DNA of 48,274 nucleotides from Rhizophagus prolifer (Eukaryota > Glomeromycota > Glomeromycetes > Glomerales > Glomeraceae), in the NCBI GenBank assembly GCA_019425655.1, contig NQWY01000313.1, forward strand, positions 1-48,274. The letters run 5' to 3'. A program made the translations under genes and the position numbers. The notes beneath the pieces were generated by a model. That model did no database searches. It saw only the letters and a list, made by a program, of their open reading frames with translations, and was not told where the DNA came from. Shown one piece after another: positions 6,568 to 14,993 of the stretch. The stretch's first letter is position 1. Each line of letters begins with the position of its first letter.

Positions 6568-6640
6568 TTGCATTTATAACCTAGGTTATATATAATTAAG
6601 ACTCATTAATCATCAAGCCGAAAGGCTAGGAGTACAGAAA
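6568..6640 (+). promoter_or_regulatory. Leading-region promoter-operator cassette 6
   Basis: TTGCAT (6568-6573), palindrome ATAACCTAGGTTAT (6576-6589), TATAAT (6591-6596), spacing 17. The leader hairpin is AGCC-GAAA-GGCT: both arms differ from AACC-GAAA-GGTT of cassettes 1 and 3, keeping perfect pairing. That compensatory change points to selection on the RNA fold. Confidence 0.8.
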
Positions 6641-6928
6641 ATGTCAGCAATTAATCAAGCAAAATCACAGTTAAAATACTTTGTTAAGCGTTCAGCAGTT
6701 TGTTCTATTTACGAGCATAGTGCTAATTCAAAAGTATGCTTTGGTAAAAACCTAGTGATTGTTTTGAAGTTGAACAAAGACCGTTTAATCTATAAAGAAT
6801 ATACTTTTGTAGATGGTCAAGCGAAACTTGCTGTAGAACATAAAATTATGCTTAATCAAGCTGAAATGTTCACAGTTAAACATCATTTTAAAAAGACCCA
6901 TCAAGAGAAAGATATTAAGATTGCTTAA
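6641..6928 (+). CDS. Hypothetical small basic protein
   Basis: A 95-residue basic protein whose first six codons match those of the gene at 2142. The centre (about 33-60) looks like two beta strands separated by a charged turn. No family recognised. It is the leading-region gene nearest to the putative oriT, so it would be among the first delivered. A two-way terminator separates it from the converging gene at 6974. Confidence 0.6.
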   Translation: MSAINQAKSQLKYFVKRSAVCSIYEHSANSKVCFGKNLVIVLKLNKDRLIYKEYTFVDGQAKLAVEHKIMLNQAEMFTVKHHFKKTHQEKDIKIA

Positions 6929-6944
6929 TACTTAATTGATAAAA

Positions 6945-6970
6945 AAAATGACTGCTTAGGCAGTCATTTT
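6945..6970. terminator. Two-way terminator
   Basis: AAAATGACTGC-TTAG-GCAGTCATTTT with A and T runs on both sides, serving the converging genes at 6641 (plus) and 6974 (minus). Confidence 0.85.
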
Positions 6971-6973
6971 TTT

Positions 6974-7330
6974 TTAGCTATTTAACAAATCTGATATGTC
7001 TTTTAAATTGTTTTTCCATACAGAGAGGGGGATTTCTAACAATTTTTTCTTGTCTAATAATTTTACAATATCTTGTGTATTTCGTTCTTTTTCTGCTTCC
7101 TTTTCCTTTTCTAAATCTAATTCAGCAAGTCTTAATTTCTCTTTTGCATCATAGACCCTTTTTTCAGCCTTAGTCATATTTTTAGTGGGATCATTGTTTT
7201 CTGATTCATCACTTTTTATTGATGTGTTTAATGGAGTTGTGGACGTTGCTTGATTATCAGTTTTTTGAGCATCTTCATCATGTTTAATTGCTGAATTGCT
7301 TTGATCATTTGAAACTTCATTTTGTGACAT
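6974..7330 (-). CDS. Hypothetical hydrophilic coiled-coil protein next to oriT
   Basis: A 118-residue protein. Residues 1-50 are polar, low in complexity and rich in Ser, Asn, Asp and Thr. Residues 52-90 form a strongly charged helix with heptad character, and the last 28 contain a short conserved-looking segment ending in SDLLNS. No signal peptide or DNA-binding motif is clear. Its position, divergent from the relaxosome gene across the putative oriT, makes an accessory role in transfer possible but unproven. Confidence 0.6.
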   Translation of the reverse strand: MSQNEVSNDQSNSAIKHDEDAQKTDNQATSTTPLNTSIKSDESENNDPTKNMTKAEKRVYDAKEKLRLAELDLEKEKEAEKERNTQDIVKLLDKKKLLEIPLSVWKNNLKDISDLLNS

Positions 7331-7457
7331 GGGTTTTTCCAGTGTTGAAGATTTTTATCTATTCTATAAGTCAATTTCTACAGGTGCAACTTATTATTTA
7401 ATGGGATGGACACTAGCAACTAACTCAAAAGCCTAGAATGCGATTACAGATTAAAAT

Positions 7458-7536
7458 GTCATCACAGGATGACGATTTTTTTTTCACACACCACGCATCT
7501 ACGATGCTTTGCCGTGTATCCCTTTGATAGCAAGGG
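7458..7536 (-). other. Putative origin of transfer (oriT) with nic site
   Basis: On the minus strand, hairpin GCATC-GTA-GATGC (7507 to 7495) is followed directly by GTGGTGTGTG. In F the hairpin before nic likewise ends in GC and is followed by GTGGGGTGT, then the cut, then GG. By analogy the cut would fall between 7486 and 7485 on the minus strand, and the T-strand would lead leftward through the cassette genes. Flanking hairpins at 7458-7473 (GTCATC/GATGAC, with a T run) and 7520-7536 (CCCTT/AAGGG) complete the site. The relaxase gene lies 3 kb away and is of the same MOBF class as F TraI. Confidence 0.65.
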
Positions 7537-7565
7537 TTTCAGGCTTTTTTATATCAGAAAGAAAT

Positions 7566-7782
7566 GAGTTCTCAAAAAGCAATAAAAAATAAGTTAAATA
7601 TTTGATATTTATAGTTATATATGAGAACTACTAATAGTTCTCAAAATACAGGTAAAAATTTAATAACCAATTGTTTTTAAAATATAAAATATGAGTTCTC
7701 ATTAAATTTTTTTCATGAGAACTCATATTTTAAAAGTAATCTAAATATATTCAATAAAAACATGCATTTAAATGAGTTCTTG
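7566..7782. repeat. GAGTTCTC-type binding-site array beside oriT
   Basis: At least six copies or half copies of GAGTTCTC/GAGAACTC lie between 7566 and 7782. They include the pair ATGAGTTCTCAT (from 7691) and ATGAGAACTCAT (from 7714), which face each other around a T-rich centre. Such arrays bind relaxosome accessory proteins (TraM/TraY-like). The ribbon-helix-helix protein encoded directly downstream is the obvious candidate and may also repress its own promoter here. Confidence 0.65.
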
Positions 7783-7802
7783 AATTTAAAAATGCAAGGT
7801 AT

Positions 7803-8225
7803 ATGATGGTATCTATGTTTGATTTTAATGAGAGGTTAAAGATGGCCGAATATAAAGCTTATACGATAAGACTTGATCCACTTGTAGGTGATGAATATGA
7901 AAAGATTGCAAATAGTTTGGGGTTAAAACCGGCTGAATATTTCAGAGAGATTTTAACAAGTAATTTGCATCTAAATACTATTAGAAGTGAAGTGGATCGG
8001 ATTGAAAATCTTGTTCAAGATTTTGATAAAAACATTAAAAATGTTCTTGAAAGGTTTACCCATGAGAACAGATTTAATGAAAAATATTATGAAGATGTTG
8101 GTGGTGTCTACATGATGTTGATTGGAATTCTAATGAAGTTAAATATGGAAAAAGACGATATTAAAAACATGCAGAATAGGGGTACTACTTATGCTAAAAA
8201 TAACTATATAGGTAAAACAGAATGA
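7803..8225 (+). CDS. Relaxosome accessory ribbon-helix-helix protein
   Basis: 140 residues from ATG 7803, or 127 from ATG 7842 (MAEYKAYTIRL), which has a stronger GAGAGG binding site. Residues about 17-50 read as a ribbon-helix-helix DNA-binding domain (strand YTIRLDP, helices through FREIL), followed by a helical oligomerisation region (about 55-125). The size, the site array upstream and the coupling-protein gene immediately downstream fit a TraM/TraY/MobC-like role at oriT. Its stop codon lies in the same frame as the coupling protein. Confidence 0.65.
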   Translation: MMVSMFDFNERLKMAEYKAYTIRLDPLVGDEYEKIANSLGLKPAEYFREILTSNLHLNTIRSEVDRIENLVQDFDKNIKNVLERFTHENRFNEKYYEDVGGVYMMLIGILMKLNMEKDDIKNMQNRGTTYAKNNYIGKTE

Positions 8226-8243
8226 AGAAGACGTGGTAGTGAG

Positions 8244-10298
8244 TTGTGGACACACCAGTTCAGGATGTTTATTACAGGCATTTCAAATGTCTTAATTTTA
8301 TGTCTTTTCATAACTGTCTTTGTAATGGGTTTGTTCTTGTATTTAAAGGTCGATAATACCCAATTCTATGCAATTAAAACTGAGTTGGAAATTGCATATA
8401 AAAGTACCTTGAATGTTCCAAATAAGGAGATTGAATTATACATAAATGGCGTTCCTGAAAAAGTATCAATTAAGGAAGCTGAGCAGATCATTGAACCTTA
8501 TTTATCTAGTTTTTGGTGGGCTGTAGAAAGAGCACTTCTTATAGGGTTGATCCTAAGTATTTCTATTGTCGGTGGGCTTATTTGGTACTGGTATAACTAT
8601 GGCCGAGACGTAATGGAGGATGAGCAATTAAGGGGTGCAAAGCTTGTCGAAAAAGAAAAGCTTATTGAGCTTTTGAATCAAAGAGATGAAGCCAGTCATT
8701 ATACAATAGCAGGAGTTCCAATTCGCAAAGGAACGGAAGGGAATAATATATGCTGTGTTGGAGCACCACAATCAGGTAAATCACAAGCCATTCGTGCATT
8801 ATTGGCTCAAATAAGAGCACGTGGGAAAAAGGCAGTTGTATATGATCCTAGTGGTGAATTTACACAAGAATTTTTCAGAGAGGGTAAGGATATTATTTTA
8901 AACCCTTTCGATGAAAGATGCCCTCAATGGAGCGTTTGGAATGAAGTTGAAGAAGATCATCATATAGACTCTATTGGTGATGGTTTAATTCCTATAACAC
9001 CAACAGGTGATCAATTTTTTCCACCGGCTGCTAGACGATTAATTTCAGATGTAATTCGTGTATTAGGTCAAAATGAAGCGACTAAAACAAACAAGCGTTT
9101 ATTTGAATCAATTTCATTAAGTACATTGCAAGAACTTCATGAAATGTTAGCCGGTACTTCGGGTGCTACTTATGTCGATCCTAAAACAGAAAAGACTGGT
9201 ATCAACATTAAAATGCAGATCTTAAACTATCTCACACCTTTTAGATTTTTGAAGGATGAAGGTGAAAAGTTTTCTATTCGAGAGTGGGTAAGAGAGGAAG
9301 ATGATAGTTGGGTATTCATTACAACTAAAGAAGAGCAAAAAGAAGCTATTAAGCCAATCATTTCATTGTGGATCAGCACCGTTATCAAGGCAACAATGTC
9401 ACTGCCTGCAATCCATAAAGAACGAATGTGGTTATGTATTGATGAAATGCCGACCTTACAGAAAATGGATGATCTAGTGTTATCACTAACGAACACACGT
9501 AAGTACGGATTATGTCATTTAATAGGTCTTCAAGATTTTAGCCAAAGTGTTCATACTTATGGTAAGGATGTTAGTAGTACAATTATTTCAACACTTCAAA
9601 CTAAGCTAATTTTACGTGTTACCGATAGTGATTCTGCCGAAAAATTATCTAAGATTATTGGTCAAATGGAAGTTGATGAAAAGAACATGTCACGTTCAAT
9701 GGGTGTGACTGATGGTAGGGATGGTGATAGTTTTTATGGGCAACGAAAAGAACGCAATGTTGTTATGGCTGCTGAGATTATGAACCTTCCAAATTTAGTT
9801 GGATATTTAAAAATAGTTGGTGATTATCCAGTAACTAAAGTTATAACTGAGTATGTGCCACATACAAAAAATTCTGAACCATTCATTGCTAGAAAAAAAG
9901 CCTATAATGAAGAGGTTGTATCTGAGCTTACTAATGTAAATCTTGCTCAAGAAGAAGCAGACCGTAAACAAAAAGAGTCAGCTATTGTTCAAAATACTGA
10001 GGAAAAATTGGTAGATGAAAACTTAACAATTGATTCACCAGTTATTCAGAATATTAGTGATGAAAGTGTTGTGGTTGATTCTGATAGTGAGAGCAAGACT
10101 GAAACGTTAGTTTTAGATCAGAAAACAGGTGATGGTGAAGATAGTGAACAATTATTATGTGATGAAAAATTAGCTAAAGATCAAAATTTATCAAATGATG
10201 TTGTTGTGAATAAAGATGATAAATCAAAAGTTGTAAATGCATATCAAACTAATTTCTTTGATAGCATGGATGACATAGTTGGAGATACTAAGAAATGA
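8244..10298 (+). CDS. traD: Type IV coupling protein (TraD-like)
   Basis: 684 residues. Two N-terminal membrane helices (about 11-35 and 96-117), Walker A GAPQSGKS at 173-180 and Walker B with WLCIDE at 396-401, then an acidic low-complexity tail (about 545-684). The order and the motifs DPSGEF, LNPFDER and DEMPTL match F TraD and R388 TrwB, the hexameric pump linking the relaxosome to the secretion channel. The frame opens with a TTG at 8244; ATG 8265 is the first standard start. TraD-like residues (RGSE) are readable upstream of the TTG, so the 5' end may be imperfect. It overlaps the relaxase gene by 4 bases. Confidence 0.9.
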   Translation: MWTHQFRMFITGISNVLILCLFITVFVMGLFLYLKVDNTQFYAIKTELEIAYKSTLNVPNKEIELYINGVPEKVSIKEAEQIIEPYLSSFWWAVERALLIGLILSISIVGGLIWYWYNYGRDVMEDEQLRGAKLVEKEKLIELLNQRDEASHYTIAGVPIRKGTEGNNICCVGAPQSGKSQAIRALLAQIRARGKKAVVYDPSGEFTQEFFREGKDIILNPFDERCPQWSVWNEVEEDHHIDSIGDGLIPITPTGDQFFPPAARRLISDVIRVLGQNEATKTNKRLFESISLSTLQELHEMLAGTSGATYVDPKTEKTGINIKMQILNYLTPFRFLKDEGEKFSIREWVREEDDSWVFITTKEEQKEAIKPIISLWISTVIKATMSLPAIHKERMWLCIDEMPTLQKMDDLVLSLTNTRKYGLCHLIGLQDFSQSVHTYGKDVSSTIISTLQTKLILRVTDSDSAEKLSKIIGQMEVDEKNMSRSMGVTDGRDGDSFYGQRKERNVVMAAEIMNLPNLVGYLKIVGDYPVTKVITEYVPHTKNSEPFIARKKAYNEEVVSELTNVNLAQEEADRKQKESAIVQNTEEKLVDENLTIDSPVIQNISDESVVVDSDSESKTETLVLDQKTGDGEDSEQLLCDEKLAKDQNLSNDVVVNKDDKSKVVNAYQTNFFDSMDDIVGDTKK

Positions 10299-13200
10299 TG
10301 AGCATGACCACTTTAAAGTCTTCTTCACAGGCTTCCACTTATTATTCAAAAGATAACTACTACACGAAAGAACCAACTGCTGAGAGCTTAGAAAAGGCAG
10401 AATGGTATGGTAAAGGTGCAGAAGTTTTAGGGTTGGTTGATCAGGATTTTGATCCGGATAAATTCAAAGAGCTTTTGGAAGGAACTATTGATGAAGATAA
10501 TAAAATTGGTCGTGTTACTTATGAGGACGGTGTTGCGGTAACGCAACACCGACCAGGTGTTGATTTAACATTTTCAGCACCAAAATCTGTATCTATTATT
10601 TCAGAAGTTTTTAAGGATGATGATGTAAGAAATGCTCATGAAGATGCAGTGAAAGCGACATTAGATTTTGTAGAAAAAAAATATGCACAAACACGTATTA
10701 GTGTTGATGGAAGTATGCAGAAAGTTGATACAGAAAATTTAGTTGCTGCTTTGTTCTCACATAACAATAGCCGTGATTTAGATCCGCAAACACATACTCA
10801 CGCAGTCGTTATGAATGCGACCCTAAACAGTAAGGGCGAGTGGTCAGCAATGAGTAATGAGCAGATCTATCAAAATCAAAAATTGATTGGTGCAATTTAT
10901 AACTCAGAACTGGCCGTTAATTTAAAAGATCTTGGTTATGATTTAGATTTTAAAGCGAATGGTAATTTTGAAATTTCAGGTATAAGCCAGGATGTTATAG
11001 ATGAATTTTCACAACGCAGAAAAGCTATGCTTGAAAATGCAGAGGAAAGAGGTGTTGATCTTTCTACTGCTTCGGCTAGTGTTCGAGAAGTCATAGCACT
11101 TGATACAAGAACTAGAAAAAAAGATGTTACTCAAGAAAGTTTAGATAATGATTGGTCGGAAAGAGCTGCTTCATTTGGGTTGACTAAAGAATACATTGAA
11201 ACCTTGGTTGATCCGAGACAGAAAAAAGAAAAAGAAGTCATTGTTAAGGGCGATAATGACAATGGCTTTACTATCCCAGGTAAAGATAAATCTACAAATG
11301 AAAATGAGATAGAAAAACCGGATGAAAAAATTAATCCAGGGCGCAATAAAGAAAAAGATAATTCAGATAATAGAGAAGATAGAAAGCCTGAAATACATTC
11401 TGAAAATGAGCATGATGTACATGATCATGAGAGGTCAAAGGAAGACCCAATTGGCGATAGGCAGCCAAAGACAAAGGAAGAACATCAAAACCCTGGCGCT
11501 GAGCATTCAGGCGTAAATGATGAGGGTATAAGTAAAAGTTGGATGGATCGTTTATGGGCTTTCTTTAAAAAAGATGATCAACAATCTGTGCCAGGAAATA
11601 CTAATGCTGCATTAAATCAGAAGGTGCAAGATGTAGAAGAGTTATCAGATCGAGAGCGAGCTATAAGGGAAGCTGTTTTCTATGCGGTAGGACACCATAC
11701 AGAGCGTGATATGTTGGTTACTAGATCAAACATTGAAGCAACCGCTTTAAATAAATCTAAGGCAATGTTTAAGATTGATGATGTGAATAATGAGCTTGAT
11801 AGGCTTTTAAAAAATGGGATTTTAGTTCAGTCCGATACAGGGAAGCTTACAACAAAAAGACTTGCTCATAGTGAAATTTGGTCAATTGATCATGTGAGGG
11901 AAGAAAGACATTCTGTTGATAAAATATTAACTGAGGAACAAATAAAAGACGATTTGAAAGAGCGTGAGCAATTTAATAAATTTGACTACACAGAAGGTCA
12001 GCGAAATTCAATTTATAGTATTTTCACTACGGATAGTAGATACCATGCTGTAGACGGGCTTGCCGGAACTGGTAAGACTACAATGTTGTCGGCTCTAAAT
12101 AAGATTGCTGATAAAAATGGCTTTATTGTAAAGGGAATGGCCGGAACTGGCGTTGCTGCAAAGACACTAGAAGAAGAAACTGGAATACCGTCAACAACAA
12201 CTGCAATGTTTAAATACAATGAAAGTAAGCTACAAAACAATCTTAATCAGTCCGGGAATAATTTTGATAGAAAAAACGAGATTTGGATTGTTGATGAATC
12301 TAGTTTCGCAGGGCAAGAGAGTTTTGTTGATGTTTTGAAATTAGCTAAATCAGCAGATGCAAGAGTTGTTTTTCTAGGTGATAAAAATCAGCTTCAATCT
12401 ATTGAAGCCGGTAAACCATTTGAGCTTCTACAGAAAGAAATGTCTTTCTCTTCAATGCAAAATATTAACCGACAAAAAACACAAGAATTAAAGGATGTTG
12501 TTTCTCTAATTACAGCAAAAAATGCAAAAGGAGAAATTACATTATCAGAGAATGCTAAAGCATTTGATCTATTGGATAAGCAAGGTAGTGTTAAGGAATA
12601 TGATCAATTAGATCTACACGAAGAAGTTGTTAAATCATATATGTCGAATGATCTTGAAAAAAGAAATAAGACAATGATCATTACACCTTTTAACAGTGAT
12701 CGAAAAATACTAAACGATATGGTTAGACAGGCAAAAATTGATAAGGGTGAGTTACAAGGCGAAGAACATGCATTTACAACTTATGCCAACAAGAATTTAA
12801 CTAGAGCGCAGCAAGGCGAGATTCTTGAATATTCAAAAGGTGATGTTTTAAGGTTTAACAAAACTTACTCTCCAGAGGGTGTGTCTTTCAAGAAAGATGA
12901 ATATTACACAGTGGTTGAAACTTATAAGCAAAATGGTGGAAAAAAAGAAGAAGGACTTGTTTTGCAAGATAAAGATGGGCTTCAACAAAAATGGAATAGC
13001 AAAAATAAAAATCAAATTGAAGTTTATGAAAAAGAGCAAAAGGAGTTAAGGAAAGGTGATCTCATTAAAATTAACCGAAGTAATGGTGAATTTAAGAATG
13101 GTGAGAAATACACATTTAAGGAAATACAGGGTAATGAAATTGTATTAATTGATGATAAGAACCAAGAGAAAAGAATGCCAAAGGATGAATTTAATCATTG

Positions 13201-13525
13201 GGATCATGGCTATGCAAATACAATTTATTCGAGCCAGGGCTTAACAAAAACGAATGTGCTTATGCTAATTAATAGTAATAAATTATCTAATACACAAAAC
13301 AGTGAGCAAGCAATTAAAAACTTAGGTAAGATATTTGGTAATCGTGCTTTTTATGTTGGTGCAACAAGGGCATCTCACGATTTAAAAATATTTACACATG
13401 ATAAAAATGTTGCACGTGGCGCTGTTGGTTATGAGCAAGACAAATCTAGTTATGCTCAAGAAACGCAATTAGGCAATAATGAAAAACAATTTGATCAAGG
13501 TAAGGGATTAGATATAGAATTTTGA
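10295..13525 (+). CDS. traI: MOBF relaxase-helicase (TraI/TrwC-like)
   Basis: 1076 residues. The N-terminal relaxase has two Tyr pairs (16/17 and 22/23) as nicking candidates, HRPGVDLTFSAPKSVS at about 85-100, and the metal-binding histidines H156 and THTH (167/169). A Glu/Lys-rich linker (about 310-430) follows. The C-terminal RecD-like helicase has Walker A GLAGTGKTT near 589 and a VDESSF Walker B near 667. It nicks oriT, stays attached to the T-strand and unwinds it. Shorter than F TraI (1756), closer to TrwC (966). It contains a copy of the distributed palindrome (10532) and overlaps traD. Confidence 0.93.
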   Translation: MMSMTTLKSSSQASTYYSKDNYYTKEPTAESLEKAEWYGKGAEVLGLVDQDFDPDKFKELLEGTIDEDNKIGRVTYEDGVAVTQHRPGVDLTFSAPKSVSIISEVFKDDDVRNAHEDAVKATLDFVEKKYAQTRISVDGSMQKVDTENLVAALFSHNNSRDLDPQTHTHAVVMNATLNSKGEWSAMSNEQIYQNQKLIGAIYNSELAVNLKDLGYDLDFKANGNFEISGISQDVIDEFSQRRKAMLENAEERGVDLSTASASVREVIALDTRTRKKDVTQESLDNDWSERAASFGLTKEYIETLVDPRQKKEKEVIVKGDNDNGFTIPGKDKSTNENEIEKPDEKINPGRNKEKDNSDNREDRKPEIHSENEHDVHDHERSKEDPIGDRQPKTKEEHQNPGAEHSGVNDEGISKSWMDRLWAFFKKDDQQSVPGNTNAALNQKVQDVEELSDRERAIREAVFYAVGHHTERDMLVTRSNIEATALNKSKAMFKIDDVNNELDRLLKNGILVQSDTGKLTTKRLAHSEIWSIDHVREERHSVDKILTEEQIKDDLKEREQFNKFDYTEGQRNSIYSIFTTDSRYHAVDGLAGTGKTTMLSALNKIADKNGFIVKGMAGTGVAAKTLEEETGIPSTTTAMFKYNESKLQNNLNQSGNNFDRKNEIWIVDESSFAGQESFVDVLKLAKSADARVVFLGDKNQLQSIEAGKPFELLQKEMSFSSMQNINRQKTQELKDVVSLITAKNAKGEITLSENAKAFDLLDKQGSVKEYDQLDLHEEVVKSYMSNDLEKRNKTMIITPFNSDRKILNDMVRQAKIDKGELQGEEHAFTTYANKNLTRAQQGEILEYSKGDVLRFNKTYSPEGVSFKKDEYYTVVETYKQNGGKKEEGLVLQDKDGLQQKWNSKNKNQIEVYEKEQKELRKGDLIKINRSNGEFKNGEKYTFKEIQGNEIVLIDDKNQEKRMPKDEFNHWDHGYANTIYSSQGLTKTNVLMLINSNKLSNTQNSEQAIKNLGKIFGNRAFYVGATRASHDLKIFTHDKNVARGAVGYEQDKSSYAQETQLGNNEKQFDQGKGLDIEF
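10532..10547. repeat. Distributed palindrome, site 2 (inside traI)
   Basis: GTTGCGGTAACGCAAC; arms extend to 10 bp on each side (10528-10551). It lies in the relaxase domain coding region, encoding VAVTQ. Confidence 0.85.
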
Positions 13526-13613
13526 TGCAATTTGAAACTTTTGGAGTACCTAACTGTAACTATTGTAAGCTATATAAAGTATTATAGTTTATTGAGTTTA
13601 GGGGAGTGGTCAA

Positions 13614-14039
13614 ATGAATGGTTTAGTGGCTGAAAAGAAAATAATGAGCAATGTGAGTGGGAAACTATATGACGAACAAAGGACTGTTGATTCGTTATAC
13701 ATTGAGCCTGAATTAAAGGAATTTGCCTCTTTTTATGGAAAGAGAAATGAACTATCACTCACTTTTATTCTTTCACGTATTATTGAATTTTGCGTAACAA
13801 ATAAAAGCAAGATTTCAGTAAATAAGAAAGAGCTTGTTGATGGTGTAACACGTAAAGGTGTGAAGACAACTGTACGTGTTAAGAAGGATGTTTATAGTAA
13901 ATTCACTTATTATGTAGAAAGTGAAATTGAAACAAATAGATCCGCTTATTTGAATATGATCTTGAGAAAAATGTATCAAGAAAAAAATTATGAGTCTGAA
14001 TTTAATACAGGTTATTTGGAAAAATTGCTTATTGCTTAA
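13614..14039 (+). CDS. Tandem ribbon-helix-helix protein (TraY-like)
   Basis: 141 residues with AGGGGAG before the ATG. Two similar segments are visible: residues about 25-63 (VDSLYIEPELKEF ... SRIIEFC) and about 83-120 (KTTVRVKKDVYSKF ... NMILRKMYQ), each reading as strand-helix-helix. F TraY also consists of two fused ribbon-helix-helix units, binds oriT and activates the tra promoter. The gene sits just upstream of the tra operon promoter, with a 9-bp-armed inverted repeat between them, so control of that operon is likely. The assignment rests on fold pattern, not on close identity. Confidence 0.6.
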   Translation: MNGLVAEKKIMSNVSGKLYDEQRTVDSLYIEPELKEFASFYGKRNELSLTFILSRIIEFCVTNKSKISVNKKELVDGVTRKGVKTTVRVKKDVYSKFTYYVESEIETNRSAYLNMILRKMYQEKNYESEFNTGYLEKLLIA

Positions 14040-14064
14040 GTGGATTAGTTCTATATAATGCAAG

Positions 14065-14088
14065 CCCATCGAAAGATGGGTTTTTTTT
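14065..14088 (+). terminator. Rho-independent terminator with GAAA loop
   Basis: CCCATC-GAAA-GATGGG followed by eight T. It separates the TraY-like gene from the tra operon. Confidence 0.85.
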
Positions 14089-14210
14089 ATCCAAAAAATT
14101 TCGATAAAAATTCATAATTCTGCTGTTTAAAAAACTTTTGTCGTTTTTTTCTTATAAAAATACTGATGTATTTTCCTTGGTTTTTTTTAAACACGCTATC
14201 CAATTGTTTT

Positions 14211-14287
14211 TATTGAATTTTAATTCAATAGACTAATCTGTATATTTTAGACTTCACTTTGACAGCTAAAAGAAAAAAAGTGATAAT
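14211..14287 (+). promoter_or_regulatory. Main tra operon promoter with upstream inverted repeat
   Basis: TTGACA (14259-14264) and GATAAT (14282-14287) are 17 bp apart, a near-consensus sigma70 promoter, 40 bases before the first tra gene. Upstream, TATTGAATT and AATTCAATA (14211-14230) form an inverted repeat with a 2-base centre ending 28 bases before the -35 box, a suitable activator or repressor site. The rest of the 287-base gap from 14040 is AT-rich, with only the terminator noted. Confidence 0.7.
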
Positions 14288-14326
14288 TATTATGCAATTT
14301 GACTTACATGGTCTTACACACTTGAA

Positions 14327-14965
14327 GTGAAAAGTGAACAAATTATGCATAAAAAAGCAACCAACTTCATAAAAAGAACCCTAGGGCTTTCAGTTTTGTC
14401 TGTAGCGTTTTTTGGTATTCAGTCAGTCAAGGCTGAGTGTTGGGAAGAAGCTGCTGCAATGTATGGCCATGATCCATATTTATTGAAAGCAATTGGGTGG
14501 AAAGAAAGCAGAGGTCATGTTGGTGCTGTGGGTTCCTTGTTGAAAGATGGGAATAGAGCGCTAGGCTTGATGCAAATCAATACAATCCATTTACCACGCT
14601 TAAATAAGTTGGGTATTCATCGTTCTGATTTATTTGATCCATGCACTTCTCAAAAGGTTGGTGCTTGGGTATTAGCTGATTGTTTGAAGAAAAAAGGCGA
14701 TATTTGGGTTGCTGTAGGGTGTTACTACGGTGGCCCGGCTTCACGTGCATATACGGCAATGCGTGGCTATGCAACGGATGTTAGACGCTACTATGAAGGA
14801 TATAAAAGACAGGCCGGTTTACCGGCTGTTTATCAGCCCTTGATAGGGTATCAAGCACAACCGGAACTACCTAACCCAATGGCCAATAATGAAAATAAGC
14901 AGGTCGTTGCATATCAAAATCAATCGGAAACACCAATTTCTAATTCGAGAATTATTCAATTCTAA
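14327..14965 (+). CDS. Periplasmic lytic transglycosylase of the transfer system
   Basis: 212 residues from a GTG, or 206 from ATG 14345. A basic N-terminus and hydrophobic core end in VKA before ECWEEAA, a good signal peptidase I site. The mature part is an SLT domain: catalytic Glu in GWKESRG (E60), LGLMQIN and GCYYGG motifs. It resembles VirB1/F Orf169, which opens the cell wall for the conjugation channel. The C-terminal 45 residues are Pro/Asn/Gln-rich. It is first in the tra operon and one of two transglycosylases here; the other is at 34096. Confidence 0.85.
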   Translation: MKSEQIMHKKATNFIKRTLGLSVLSVAFFGIQSVKAECWEEAAAMYGHDPYLLKAIGWKESRGHVGAVGSLLKDGNRALGLMQINTIHLPRLNKLGIHRSDLFDPCTSQKVGAWVLADCLKKKGDIWVAVGCYYGGPASRAYTAMRGYATDVRRYYEGYKRQAGLPAVYQPLIGYQAQPELPNPMANNENKQVVAYQNQSETPISNSRIIQF

Positions 14966-14993
14966 GCGTTAAAACTCAAGAGTGAGATAGCTA

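Noticed and set aside
1308-6640. Integron cassette array or CRISPR-like repeat array
   Set aside because: The repeats are promoters and terminators rather than attC sites; no integrase or cas gene is present, and the units between are whole genes of varying length.
7691-7725. Facing GAGTTCTC 12-mers as a terminator
   Set aside because: The T run lies in the loop rather than after the stem, and related sites recur on both sides, so a protein-binding array is more likely.
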